Below, piece after piece: positions 49,229 to 60,200 of a DNA stretch of 64,000 nucleotides (the stretch's first letter is position 1; the number at the start of each line of letters is the position of its first letter). The translations under genes were made by a program, and so were the position numbers. Source of the DNA: Acephala macrosclerotiorum (Eukaryota; Ascomycota; Leotiomycetes; Helotiales; Mollisiaceae); NCBI GenBank assembly GCA_014904845.1, contig MU119206.1, forward strand, positions 124,001 through 188,000, read 5' to 3'. The notes beneath the pieces are model-generated. The model saw only the letters and a program-made list of their open reading frames with translations. It was not told the origin of the DNA and searched no databases.

Positions 49229-50341
49229 AACGACTGCATACCCTGTATTTTCAGGGTTTAAGTGCCTATCACGCCAAACGAGCTTCGCCGCCGCCGCATA
49301 AGGATAATGCCCACCACAGGATGCCATCAGCAAGTTTCAGGGCCAACAGCCCAGAAATACAGTGTATTTAGTGGCTTGCCGGCATTGGGAGAGGCCTCTT
49401 TAGTGTTCTAGGCACTCAAATGCCCTGTAGTCGCATCGCTTTATGCCACAATCTCCGTAAGCAAGAGGACTTTCTCTCGAGATCTTCTATGTTTTCAAGT
49501 TTGCTGGAGGAAGCTCGGCCCGATTTAAGTGGCGTTTGCTAGCGTTGGAGAATGGCCTCTTATATGCTTATGCCCGAGACAACACTGACCTTTATACCAG
49601 AGCCCCTATCTCCACTCCACTCTCCTCGCTACGAACTTTTGCAAATCCATCAATACTTGAAGCCAACTTTAAAAAACTAAATATTTACAACGCTAAGTCC
49701 GATCACCCCCAAATTCAAAATATAATATATTTGGATATTGAATATATAATAAAATCAGTTAAATTTATCTAATTTCTAAATCGTTGCCCAAAAAAGAACC
49801 GCTTTTAAACCACATATCGACGTCCTTGCCGGACGTTCCCGCCACGTGATCGAAAATTATATAAATAAGAATGTTTGCTACACTTAAATTATATATATGA
49901 ATCTGCTCCACGATACAATTTTTTTATTTTTTTCTATAGTAATAATTAATTTACTTCACTTGTACGATTAAAAGAAACATGTGGTCGATAAATATTATCG
50001 CATTATCAACCCCCGCCCCTCCAACCCCCCCCAAAAATTAAGTTCTACATTTAATAAATTTTGCTGTGGTGGATTTCGAAAATTTGCAGTGAGGGTAGGG
50101 CCGGTACCTTATCCAGGCAGATGGAACTCGACTTTTAAAAATGACAGCTTGAACGAGGCAAGCAAAGTGTAAATTAGAATGTACCTAGTCGTCAGGAACC
50201 ATCAATCGCTGCGTCCTACATCTTCCCATTCCATGAACTATTTTCGTCATAGTCTGCAGGCGGCAGGACATACACTCCACTACCTATTTACACAAATGTC
50301 GATGGGCTAGTTTTTTTTTGCTAATCAACAACTCTAACTAA
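49229..50341. other. AT-rich, repeat-derived spacer
   Basis: The stretch 49640-49980 is strongly AT-rich (many tat/ata/taa runs) and has no conserved frame. A short perfect palindrome accctg-tattttcagggt sits at about 49246-49263. A C-rich patch with TCCAACCCCCCCC lies at 50010-50032. It looks like old transposon DNA altered by C-to-T mutation. Confidence 0.55.
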
Positions 50342-50980
50342 CTAAGCTTTGCCCCATTTCATACCCAGCCTCTGCATGTAGGAAAAGAGAGATCCCGCTT
50401 CGGCATCTGGGAAGGTAGACTGCCACCAAGCAGCAAATGAGCCTACGGATACCAACATTAGCAAAATGCTTCATTAACCTGCAACGGTGGAGACAACGAG
50501 AAGGAATTCACCTTCGATAGGACCCAGCTCCCCAAATCCCAGCGCCTCAACAGCCCATGGAATCAATACGACGAGAATACCGATCGCAATGACCGTGACA
50601 ATCACAGCAGTCAAGACAGGATGCTCCTTGACGAACTCCTCAGCCACATCTTTGACCCTGTCATACGTCTCCTTCATGGCTCCGACGACGACCTTGCCAG
50701 AGTCAAGTGCTGCAACGATGCCATCGAGGATACGGCGGGCGAGGCTCTCGGTCCAGCTTGTTGTCGAAATGATAGATTTGAGGTGGATGTTCAGGGCGTC
50801 ACTGGACTTTTCGAAGGTGAAGAGCGTATTTAGAATGTCGGCGGCAAGCTCTTCTTCGGTGGGATCACTCTTGACGAGCTGCTGCTTTTCCAACCTGGTG
50901 TTGGCATCGTGCGTCGTGATGTGAAGATCGTCGTCCGAAGAGCCTGTAAGGCAGCCAAGGACGGCTTTGATGAGATCCAT
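50342..50980 (-). CDS. IFI6/27-like membrane protein (189 aa)
   Basis: Exons 50980-50512 and 50442-50342 join in phase 1 to 189 aa. An N-terminal soluble part (MDLIKAVLGCLTGSSDDDLH and a helical region to about 115) is followed by EFVKEHPVLTAV. A hydrophobic hairpin comes next (VIVTVIAIGILVVLIPWAVE, LGFGELGPIEG), and the protein ends in the GS-type second half AGSLFSYMQRLGMKWG. This is the IFI6/IFI27 hairpin domain at the C-terminus of a longer fungal protein. The intron in GPIEG|S is at the same codon and phase as in the 59-aa paralogue. The upstream open frame continues beyond 50980, but the ATG at 50978-50980 starts the first conserved-looking segment. Confidence 0.75.
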
Positions 50981-51417
50981 GTTTCGTGATGACTGAAGAA
51001 TTATTGTGGAAGTGATCGAAGCATGAAACAGAGCGATGATGCCGTCAAATATGAGGTGAGGCTTGCGCTTGCTTCGTCGACTTTTGTTGACTGGTTTCAG
51101 GATATGCAAAGTCACGTGAGAGTTGGGACATGCAATCAGCAGCAAGCAAAGATGGTCTGTAGAAAAAGAAAAAGTGAGGGGTTTGTGGAACATATCGACA
51201 GGTTTCAGAGGCAAGAAATACATCACAAGCAGATAATTTTGGAGTTCATGAGGTTTTGATTGACTTTTGATGCAGAGCTATCTCCTTCCTAGAAGATGAA
51301 TCCTTACGTGAAGCAAAGATCCGAAATGTGGGTATCATCAGCTTGCTTAGGTTATGCCAAGTGCTGCTCTAGATAGGTACATGCTCATGGTACTCCAAAC
51401 GCCCCTGTCACAGCTCT
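50981..51417. promoter_or_regulatory. IFI6-like promoter and RPS22 3' flank
   Basis: This spacer is about 440 bp long. Its plus-strand open frame at 51023-51259 is antisense to the extended frame of the neighbour and has no domain. Confidence 0.3.
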
Positions 51418-52044
51418 CTAGTAGAAGAAACCAATGATCTTTCCGGCAACGTGCTTGCGTCTTGCCTCCTCGTGGTCCATGATACCGGCGGAGGTGGTGA
51501 GAACGATGTAACCGAATTGACGAGATGGCAGAAGCTTGACGACCCATTTCTCGAGTTCACCGAGACGGACGTTGTATCTTGGTGAGATGACACCAGTCTT
51601 GTTGAGACTATCATACAGCATTAGCAGGCGCGCAATTCTAAAGAGCAGAGAAACATACCGGCCGTTCAATTGAATGACAATCTTGCCAGATCGGTGGTCG
51701 TCAACCTCCTCGAATTCACCAATGTAGCCTTCAGAAGAAGTCAGTATGTTGCGAAAGATTAAACGTGTAACGTCAGGAGATAAAATCAGAGAACGTGTAA
51801 GATCCTCGCAATTGATATATCGGCAACTTAAAGGACTATGGTCGTTGTGTATATGAGACCGTCATCTAGTTATCATGCCGAATGGCGGAACGAAATATTT
51901 CTCTCACATACCGTGCTTCTGCATGACACTGAGAAACTTGACGATGACCTTGGAGGATGGTCGGATCAGGACTTGTCGCTTTCCGGACTTCTCGGCGTTG
52001 TTGATGGCATTGAGCGCATCGTTGAGGACGGAGGTCTTGACCAT
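51418..52044 (-). CDS. RPS22: 40S ribosomal protein S22 (uS8)
   Basis: Exons 52044-51912, 51728-51659 and 51607-51418 give exactly 130 aa, the yeast Rps22 length. The sequence is highly conserved: [60 protein letters not shown] and [11 protein letters not shown] at the end. uS8 binds the central domain of 18S rRNA in the small subunit. Introns in ribosomal protein genes are common targets of splicing control in fungi; the first is 183 nt, the second 51 nt. Confidence 0.97.
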
Positions 52045-52789
52045 CTTGTCGGATTGAGATTCTCAAATCGTGAAATGGGATATGAGGTATCTGCGGGAGC
52101 TATATATTAGCCTTCATGGGCTCTGAGCATGGAGAGTGCCCTCATGATTGACAAGAGGGTTCTTCAGCTCGTCGTATAGAGAAGAGTAGTGTCGACATCT
52201 TTCAATCGTGAAGGTTGCATCGCAGCTCGAATTTCTTTCAGGAGCTTAGGTTCCCGTCGCAGATTGAGTAGATGTCGATTTCTCCCTCTGCCTATCATGA
52301 AGGACTCTTGGAAAGTTCGTAAGGGTAATACATACCTCGAGATGCGCGTTTGCGTGGTGTGGTGGATGGTAATGAGATTTGTTGTCAGGCAGAAAGAAAA
52401 GTTCGAGGGGATTTTCTTGGATTGGGACATTAGTGGGCGCTAACCATATATGTCCACCTGCATTAGCGCATAATTTTCGCTCGCTTGTAGAACCGCATAA
52501 TACATCATCGCTTGCCTCGAAATCTATTCCCAATCGCTAGTCATTCACTTCTTCGAGGGACTATGATCGTGACCCACGATAGACAAGCCTCGCCAGAGAT
52601 TCAGATCATGGAGGAAGGGAAGATTTCATGCTCAATCCGTGAATTATTTATCGTTCTTTAGTCTAATGAGTGATCTTCGGTATTTAGCGTCTTAGAATTT
52701 TTGATAACCCCGCTTCATCGTTCATAAGCCTCCTTAGTATATAGGAGGGGATCAGTCCCAAGGTCCATATCTTCTTCCTCCTGGTCCCA
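52045..52789. promoter_or_regulatory. RPS22 promoter region
   Basis: 745 bp upstream of a ribosomal protein gene and downstream of the next minus-strand gene. Open frames here (for example plus 52189-52443) have no recognisable content. No Rap1- or Homol-like box was confirmed by eye. Confidence 0.35.
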
Positions 52790-53146
52790 CTAGACACCAT
52801 TTCCAGCAGGCAAATGGTCCTTAGTTGCATCGGCTGCAGCTACATCAGCCATCTTGGTATCAGCAGCCTCGCCCTCAAGCTCCTCAGTCTTCTCGACAAT
52901 CAAACCTTCGCTACTGTTTCCCTCGTCCATACCAGACGCAATATCAGAAGCTCTAATCTCAGCTTCTGCGTGCACCTGTTCCTCCTTGAATTCCTCGTAG
53001 TATAACTTTCCCTTAGAGTCCTTCAATTGAACATATTCTCCCTCAGGGTCCGGAACGTAGACGTATTTTGGCTTCTTTGGCTTCAATGATGGTGGATCTT
53101 TGGGAATTCGTGTTTGTCGACCTGCGTTATGCTCCTGGATGTACAC
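52790..53146 (-). CDS. conserved-looking small acidic protein of unknown function, 5' exon unresolved
   Basis: An exon from about 53134 (after a CAG acceptor) to the stop at 52790 encodes about 115 residues: EHNAGRQTRIPKDPPSLKPK, then KPKYVYVPDPEGEYVQLKDS, then an acidic alanine-rich tail. There is no ATG at its beginning, so a short upstream coding exon is expected. The acceptor context (gtacatccag) supports this, but no start plus donor in the right phase was found in the 240 bp up to RPS12. A basic-to-acidic layout with no membrane segment suggests a soluble or intrinsically disordered protein. It is not recognised further. Confidence 0.55.
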   Translation of the reverse strand: MYIQEHNAGRQTRIPKDPPSLKPKKPKYVYVPDPEGEYVQLKDSKGKLYYEEFKEEQVHAEAEIRASDIASGMDEGNSSEGLIVEKTEELEGEAADTKMADVAAADATKDHLPAGNGV

Positions 53147-53385
53147 TTATCAGTTCATCGTGGCTCACGATCAGATGACAGGTGGTGAGAATCTTGTAGG
53201 TTGAGAAGGTTGAGAGGAAAGTGAAGAAAGTGAAGCAGAAACAGTTATCGCCTCAGGCATCAACGCTAGCATCTTCGCTAAGGCGCTAGTGCACACAACA
53301 TTTATGATGAATTCTTGAGAACTTTCAATTCTCAAAAAAAAAAACACAACTGTTCTTCGAGGAAGCTGACGATATCATATCAAAG

Positions 53386-53943
53386 ATGGTAAGAAAAACC
53401 GCCTACTATTTACCTCTATCATCTGCTGATCATCTTCAAGTCTGAAGGAGAAGAACCCCAATCCCCTGTTGTCCAGGAGGCGGACGAAGTCGAAGTTTCT
53501 GGTGATGCCGCATCCAAGGGTCAAATGTCCGTTCTCGATGCCTTGAAGGGTGTTCTCAAGCTCGCTCTCATGCACGATGGTCTCGCACGCGGTCTGCGCG
53601 AAGCTTCCAAGGCTCTGGATAGACGTCAAGCACATATGTGCGTCCTGAACGAGGCATGCGAGGAGGAGGCCTACAAGAAGCTCGTCGTTGCGCTATGCTC
53701 CGAGCACAAGATCCCCTTGATCAAGGTTCCCGACGGAAAGCAATTGGGCGAGTGGGCTGGTTTGTGTGAGTAGCCGGATGTCGATCTATGTGCGCAAACA
53801 TTACTCACATTTACGTAGGTGTGTTGGATCGTGAGGGAAACGCACGCAAGGTTGTCAACTGCTCTTGCGTTGTCGTCAAGGACTGGGGTGAGGAATCACA
53901 AGAGCGATCGATCCTTCTCAACTACTTCCAGACCGAGCAATAA
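53386..53943 (+). CDS. RPS12: 40S ribosomal protein S12 (eS12)
   Basis: Exons 53386-53388, 53441-53765 and 53819-53943 give 150 aa. The first coding exon is the ATG alone, followed at once by a GTAAGA donor and a 52-nt intron. Exon 2 supplies an acidic leader and the eS12 core: [57 protein letters not shown]. The end is [18 protein letters not shown], typical of the family. Its position is at the beak of the small subunit. It is convergent with PIN4. Confidence 0.95.
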
Positions 53944-54172
53944 ATTCAACAAGGGATGGTCTCAATGGAGTTTGCTTCGGGTGGATAGACGTTGGTCAAC
54001 GCTAGGGATTCAGTCTTCGCTGTACTCATATGATGCATCATAAAGGCAATTCATTGGCATATGGGCAATCGAGCACACTTCGCGATGGGGAGCTACTGTT
54101 GTTTTGGGTGATATTGGGAAATGTGCACATGTGAAATGCTTCGCGCCGGACTTCAAGTTACCAACTCTGGAC

Positions 54173-54673
54173 TTATTTCCTTCCCTCGACCATCAAAATG
54201 TGATATCCAAACCCAGTCTTCACCTCCGCATATTTTGGAGATGCCATTGTGCTAGCTTCGAGCTCGAAAGCTTTCTCTTCGAATGCAGGGTCCAGATCAC
54301 CTCTCTTCTTCCAACCCAGAGCGCCACCTAAAACCGTCAGCAACCTGCAGCCCAAATCTAGAGTGGCTTCATCTGCAGAACACGCCTGCTCTCGCCTTGT
54401 CTTCAGAAAATTCCCTTGCGACATCGTCAAACTTCGCACCGCCCTTCAACTTTTCGAGAGCTTCCTCTTTCTTCGAATGCTTCTCGCACTGAGAGCTCGT
54501 CAATTTCCAGTCCTGGCACCTTAGCCTAGGAGATGTACCAGAATGTGTCGGACATTGATCTGCTGTGCGCCCTTGACCTTGCCTCCCTTCTCCTCTTTCT
54601 CGTCTGCCTTTCCTTTTCCCTTACCACCTTTCGCCGCACCGCCTTTGTCACCAGCTTTTCCCTTTGGTGCCAT
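54173..54673 (-). CDS. parvulin-type peptidyl-prolyl isomerase (PIN4/PAR14)
   Basis: Exons 54673-54539, 54488-54386 and 54327-54173 give 130 aa, the length of human PIN4. A basic glycine/lysine leader ([20 protein letters not shown]) precedes the rotamase domain: [41 protein letters not shown] and [19 protein letters not shown], ending [13 protein letters not shown]. Parvulins of this branch act in nuclear or ribosome-biogenesis and chromatin contexts without phospho-specificity; this is family knowledge. Intron 2 (54385-54328) starts with GC, not GT, directly after CAG. It has a good branch (gctgac) 15 nt from its AG and keeps phase exactly, so it is a GC-AG intron. Confidence 0.92.
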
Positions 54674-55024
54674 GGTGGCAGATTGCGAGAGGGAGGTTTT
54701 TTGATGGTTGAGAGATGTTTGCGCCAAGCATGGAGGGGCAACCATGATCACCCCGCTAAAAAGCCCCTGGAAGTTTCCGAGATTCATCTCCTTCGTGCTT
54801 GCCTCAAAATGCAAACAGACTGAACCAGTAAGTCACAGAATTACAGCTCTTTACTTTTCGCTCCGGTCATACGTTACCACAAACTTCCAGACTACTGTTC
54901 CCGTTGTCTATTTCTACTCAATTTGCGCGAATTTCTTCGGCGTGCAAAGGTTATAAAGAAGAAGCTAGCAGTCGATTTCTTCGACTACAAGGAGCTATCT
55001 CTCCTCTACTTCGTATTTTCAGCC
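54674..55024. promoter_or_regulatory. divergent promoter of PIN4 and cysteine dioxygenase
   Basis: 351 bp between divergent start codons. No motif can be assigned firmly. Confidence 0.35.
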
Positions 55025-55795
55025 ATGGATATTTCAGCATTTGTTGGGCATCCAGCTGGACCTAGATCCGGAGAAACTTCTCAGGACGCATTCCATAAGC
55101 TTGTCGCGGACCTATCTAGATTTCTAGGTCCATCATCAGGACTCGATTCAGATGATGTCGATGTCGAAAAGCTTCATCATTTGATGGTGAGGTACGTTTC
55201 TGATGAAAGAGACTGGGAAAGATACGCCTTCTCTGATCCAAGTCGGGGCTATACTCGCAACCTAGTAGACGAAGGCAATGGGAAGAGCAACTTGGTATGT
55301 CTGTCTCCACACGTAGTAGACGTACCATGCTGACCAAATAGTAGCTAGTCCTCGTATGGACCCCAGGAAAAGGAAGTCCTATCCACGATCACGCAGATGC
55401 ACATTGCTTAATGAAAGTTCTCAAAGGCACCTTGAAAGAAACCCGCTTCAAGTACCCATTGAACGACATCACCACGGCACCAGAGGTGACTACGGAGAGA
55501 ACCTACTATTCGAATCAGGTTGCCTACATGGCGGATGAACTCGGCCTTCATAAGATATCAAATCCAAATCTGGAGGACGTCGCTGTCAGCCTGCATCGTA
55601 GGTTCCCTGACATCATGATCAACACTTGCGAAATAGGGCAACGCTAACCACAAGGCAGTCTACACCCCACCAAACGCTGCGAAAGAGGGATGCTACATCT
55701 ACAACGAGACAACAGGAAAGAGGTCACATGTTACGCAAAGTAACTTTTACTCAGAATATGGAGAGAAGGTCAAATCCTTCCAGACGATGAAGTGA
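55025..55795 (+). CDS. cysteine dioxygenase
   Basis: Exons 55025-55294, 55345-55597 and 55659-55795 give 219 aa. The cupin iron site is [20 protein letters not shown] (His104 and His106) with the third His in LGLHKI. The Cys that forms the Cys-Tyr cross-link in mammals is present in HADAHC, and its Tyr partner in HLYTPP. The enzyme oxidises cysteine to cysteine sulfinate with O2 as the first step to taurine or sulfate. All residues needed for activity are visible. The first part of about 85 residues is fungal-specific and helical. It lies head to head with PIN4. Confidence 0.95.
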
Positions 55796-56163
55796 TGATT
55801 CTATACTAGCCGAACCTCGGCGTTTACGAGAGCTGGGCTTTTGGATACGCAAGCGTTTGGGGATGAGACATAGAGTTTTTGGGCGACGAGTTCTAGGTTT
55901 AGAGATGACATTAGATTCAACACGCAAGAGGTAAAGGCGCAAGCCCGGTTGGTACGCTAGAGCTTCATGGTATGAAATTGGTTTAGGTCCCGCTATCATC
56001 CAGAGAATGAAAGCTCCCTTCCCCATGCCCTACACCAGTGTAGTGCATCACGAGCGCATAATTCGCTTTGGCCGATCTTGCATTCTCATCCAGATCTAAT
56101 TCCTCGTTCATCTTTTTTCTTCGCACATCCCCACTCTGTTATATTTTCCCCAAAGGCAGCACA
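55796..56163. other. spacer between cysteine dioxygenase and the next gene
   Basis: 368 bp with only an antisense open frame of no recognisable content; contains the cysteine dioxygenase 3' end and the next promoter. Confidence 0.35.
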
Positions 56164-56832
56164 ATGCAAAGCTCAGCACCAGAAACACCCATCACTCTCG
56201 ACATCACCTCCACTTCCCTCAAAGACTCAATCAAGACCTTCAATCGCCTCTCTCAAGTCATGAATTCCCAAATCCAATCTCAAGGCGTCTCCCACGGCCC
56301 AATCACCCCTCCTATGAGCCGCAACACTTCCTACAACAAGAATGCAGACGGCACAAAATTCTTCATCCCAACCACCGCCGACACCATCCTCTCACAACCT
56401 GATCGTACCGGCTATGTCGTCCCAACGTCTCTCGGCAAGGGAAAAGGCAAAGAGGTCGTCATCGCCGAGTCCTCTAAACCTGTCTCCTCTTCTTCTTTGA
56501 AGACTCCAGAGCCGACTATCACACCTGGCATGTCCGATTTTGAGAAATCCGTCATAGCCAAGGCTTCCAAAGAGAAGGCCGAGTCCGAAGGGTTCTGGGA
56601 AAGGTTCGCTGCTGCACAAACTGACCGGGAGAAACTCAGCGTCAATCATCCTTGGTATCAAGAGATTGTTGCTAATTTCAGAGCTGAGCAGTCGGCTAAG
56701 GCGGCGAATGAGAAGGAGGAGAGGGATCGAGAGGCTGATTTGGGGGAGGCTCGGGGTCCGGTGAAGGACAGGAAGAGAGTGAGAGCGATGAGATTTGCTA
56801 AGAGGCACCTTATGTTCAAGATCGGTCTCTAG
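56164..56832 (+). CDS. hypothetical protein, 222 aa
   Basis: A single exon starting at the ATG after aggcagcaca (56164) encodes a soluble protein. It has a Ser/Thr-rich N-terminal half with a helical stretch (SLKDSIKTFNRLSQVMNSQI) and low-complexity linkers. A charged C-terminal segment (EKSVIAKASKEKAESEGFWE, then WYQEIVANFRAEQSAKAANE) is likely coiled-coil, followed by a basic end (DRKRVRAMRFAKRH). The in-frame region before 56164 contains no ATG in a convincing context. The family is not recognised; the basic tail could serve as a nuclear signal. The frame is long, unbroken and flanked by housekeeping genes, which supports it being real. Confidence 0.65.
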   Translation: MQSSAPETPITLDITSTSLKDSIKTFNRLSQVMNSQIQSQGVSHGPITPPMSRNTSYNKNADGTKFFIPTTADTILSQPDRTGYVVPTSLGKGKGKEVVIAESSKPVSSSSLKTPEPTITPGMSDFEKSVIAKASKEKAESEGFWERFAAAQTDREKLSVNHPWYQEIVANFRAEQSAKAANEKEERDREADLGEARGPVKDRKRVRAMRFAKRHLMFKIGL

Positions 56833-57272
56833 TCTTACATTTGTTCTGTGAACTTACTTGCATTTCATGATGATCTCGGCGCTAGTATCTAGAGTTTGAG
56901 GGGCTGGAGTTTTGGATATGCTACAAGGTGGGGTTTGGAGTTGTATCACTGTCTCATGCGGGTGAAAAGGTCATAAGCTAAGATGCCTGCATTTTGAGTG
57001 TTTTAACTAAGGGGAAGTAACAACTCTGCCGTCTGTACTGTCTAACCACTCAATTAAGAGCAGAAGAAGTGACAACTCTATCTACCCGCTTACTTAAAAG
57101 TAGGACAAGAGGTGACGGCTTGCAAACCAATTGTAATTGTATCATATCTGTTATGCATGCCAGCATAACTCATGCCATGTATTAACAAACGCCATATCAA
57201 ATGCATCCATACCATGTATTTCGTAACCCTTTGCCGTATGCCACGATTGCATTACCACAATCCACCTTTCAT
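56833..57272. terminator. convergent 3' flank of the hypothetical gene and PUS7
   Basis: 440 bp between facing stops. Two diverged copies of a roughly 50-bp segment (containing agtaacaactct and agtgacaactct) occur at about 57015-57080; no coding signal. Confidence 0.35.
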
Positions 57273-60200
57273 CTATCTGCCCTGAGTATATCCAGGGTTA
57301 TAACTGCGAACACCACCGGCCTTCATGAGCTCACGAAGAGCCATGGTAGCATACTGACTGGAGCCAAGAGAGAACGTGAGGATAGTAGCTAAGCGGGTAG
57401 GCTCTGGTTCGCCGTAACAACCAAGTGGGGGAGTTCGCTGTGGTGAAGATGCACGTGATGTAGAGATCTCAGCGGCAGCACGCTTATTGCCTTGTTCCGG
57501 GGTGGTTGGAGCTGAGACAGCGGCCTTGATGATGGGAGAAGCTGGCTTCACGGTTGGGGACGTAGCTTGTGCACCAGTGACAGACGCACCGACCTTAGGA
57601 CTGGAGACGGCAGCTGGAGCTAGGGCCTCTGCTTTCTCTTCAACGATGGTTTCAGTGGTGGCACCGATCACCTTGGGACTGGAGGTACCAGGTTGAGCGG
57701 CAGCCTCTGATTTCTCCTCCTTGACGATGGTCTCAGTGGTTTCGAGTTCCTTTTCACCAAGCACCTCAACTGACTTAATGCCGGTACGTTGTCTCGTGCT
57801 CTCTCCAATGGTTGGCTTCCATGTATCGCGGATTTCTGGATCTTCGAGATCTTCTGCAACCATCTTGGCTCTGAATGCATCGGCAGCTGCAGCTGATTCC
57901 CTATCTTGCACGGCAAGCTTTTTGTCAAAGTCTAGCCAGGCCGACATCTGGTTGCTGTTGCCATACTTCTCACGAGCAGCTGCGACATCCCGACCCACGT
58001 AGATCTGCTTCGTAGGGCTCGTCTGGTGATGGGCGCGAGATTTCAGGGCTAGAGAGTTAGAGGCAGCAGAGTTTGAAGTCGAGGCAGGACGCGTGAACTT
58101 GGCATTCTCGTTCTTGACAACTTGCGGGCCAGTAGCTGCTTGGGCGGTACCAGCGGAGGGAGCAGCAGATTGAGCACCGTCGCCGACGTTCTGTTGAGTG
58201 TAATTTCTCGACCTCTTGAGCTTGTCAAGGTCGGTCTCGACAAGCTGAGTGTGGGTACCGTAGTAGATTCTTGTTTCATAGTGGATTTCACCCATGACAG
58301 TAGCCAAGAAAGGTCGATAAGAACCGCTCAGACTGAAGTCCTTCTGAGGGCGTCGCATATCGGAGGGATCAATGCCGCCACCGCGCTCACTGAGCATGAA
58401 CTCCTTGTAGAACTCGCCAATGTCGTTATCGGGGTAGTTGACATCAAAGCCAGGTGTAGGTAGGACGACGTCGAAGATAGTGTATTTGCCACTCTCGGCT
58501 TCTTCAGCTGTCAAGGCACGGGCTCGTTGAAAAATGTCATCGGCATTAACAGCAGAATCGTGAGCACCAGGATGGATGACAACCTCTCCATTTTCGTCGA
58601 ATTCATCAAGTTGAGCAACCTTCTCATCTTGAGCGTTGATCAGCACGAGATCACCCTTAATGACCTTGGAGCCATATCGAACCCAGCGCGTGCTAGCAAC
58701 GTTGTTCCAGACCATTGATTGGTACGCATGAACGTACATTGTCTTCAAATTGCGCTGAATGCATCCGAGAGCACCAAGATAGTCGGTTTTCTTGTTTGCA
58801 CTGCCGAGATGGCGAATGATTGCTGTCTCTGCAGAAAACTTTCTTGGCATGGTCTCCAATGCCTTCGATGAGCGCGTGCGTTCGAACTCGGCGAGGGCGC
58901 TGGCGCGTACAGCATCATCCCTGTTGGTTCCATTCTGGTAGCATTGGGTAGATGACATTCTCGCTAACTTCGCGTCGTAAGACAGGATCGCGTCGACTGC
59001 GCCTTTAAAGTTGCCTTGCAGAATCCTCAGGCCAACAATATCAGTACCAATTCCATGCGTGCCGAATCGTTGGAGGCCGAAGTAGTTGATGAAGCCGTTC
59101 TCTTTGAGACTCTTGAGACTTTGCTTCAGGGTGTTGTTTGCGAGCTCGAGGATAGCCGCGTCATCCATGCCAGCAGTTTGACCGAAATCGCAATCGCGAA
59201 GGACGATGACGAAGAGATTTCCCAGAAGCTCGCCTAGTTCCAGTCTCTGCTTCTCGTACTTGAAATCACCGACGGCAGCGTTGCGAAGAGAGGCATTAAG
59301 TTTTGCCACCCTTTCGGCGGTTTGGCGGAAAACGCTCACGCGCTGGTTGGTGGTAGCGCGACGGTCCTTGGTGCCAGCGAAAGAGAAATCTTTGGGCTTG
59401 CACCTCAGCTCTCGAGCCATATAGCTGATGACCTCCATGGTATCTTTGTTCTCCTTACACATGGTCATATGCAAGTGCTCGCCGCCCTTCTCCTCCCAGC
59501 CCTGCTTCCCCTTGATCTGGCCCGTATTTTGCTGGCGATGAGGTTGGGATCCTCCACGTGGATTTTTTTGTGATGTAGATGGGGCAGCGATAACAACAAT
59601 TCCATTATTATTATCGGTGCTTGAGTCGAAGAGAGAGCTGAAGATGCGTCGGAGCTGACCATGAATGTTTCCACGGACGGTCTTGTCTTGGATGGGCGGA
59701 GAGGTGACGAAGCCGTGTTGCATACGCTTCAGGTTTGGGTGTGTGATAATCGACTCGCGAAGAGTGATGAGCTTGTCCTTGCCTTCAACACCGAAATGCT
59801 CAACTAGGAATTGCTCGTCTTCGGGAGAGAGGACAAAGGCTGATGGGCCAGTTGTCTCATCGGAAACGACGGTCGTAGATTCGCCTTCTAATGCTGCACG
59901 GGCAACAGGGTCAATTCTGTCAACGGCCTAGCAGATGTCAGCAGGAAATTCCAATTAGAAGCATGACGTTCTAGAGGGCCGTCTCGAGTGACTGTGGTGG
60001 AGAAGACAGAGAGGATCATACCTTGATGTGGGTGTTGATAACTTCGCGTTCGGGTGCGCCAAGGCAATCTGGAGCTCTATCATCAGCGAGACGATATACG
60101 TCTCCGTCTCCGCCTATTTCGTTGACATGGAAGTCATTGTATCTACTCGGTTGTCAGTCGCAACTCATAGACTGACCCGAGTTTCTGAAAGCAAGACGCG

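Noticed and set aside
50487..50924. Plus frame of 145 codons
   Set aside because: Antisense of the 189-aa IFI6-like gene.
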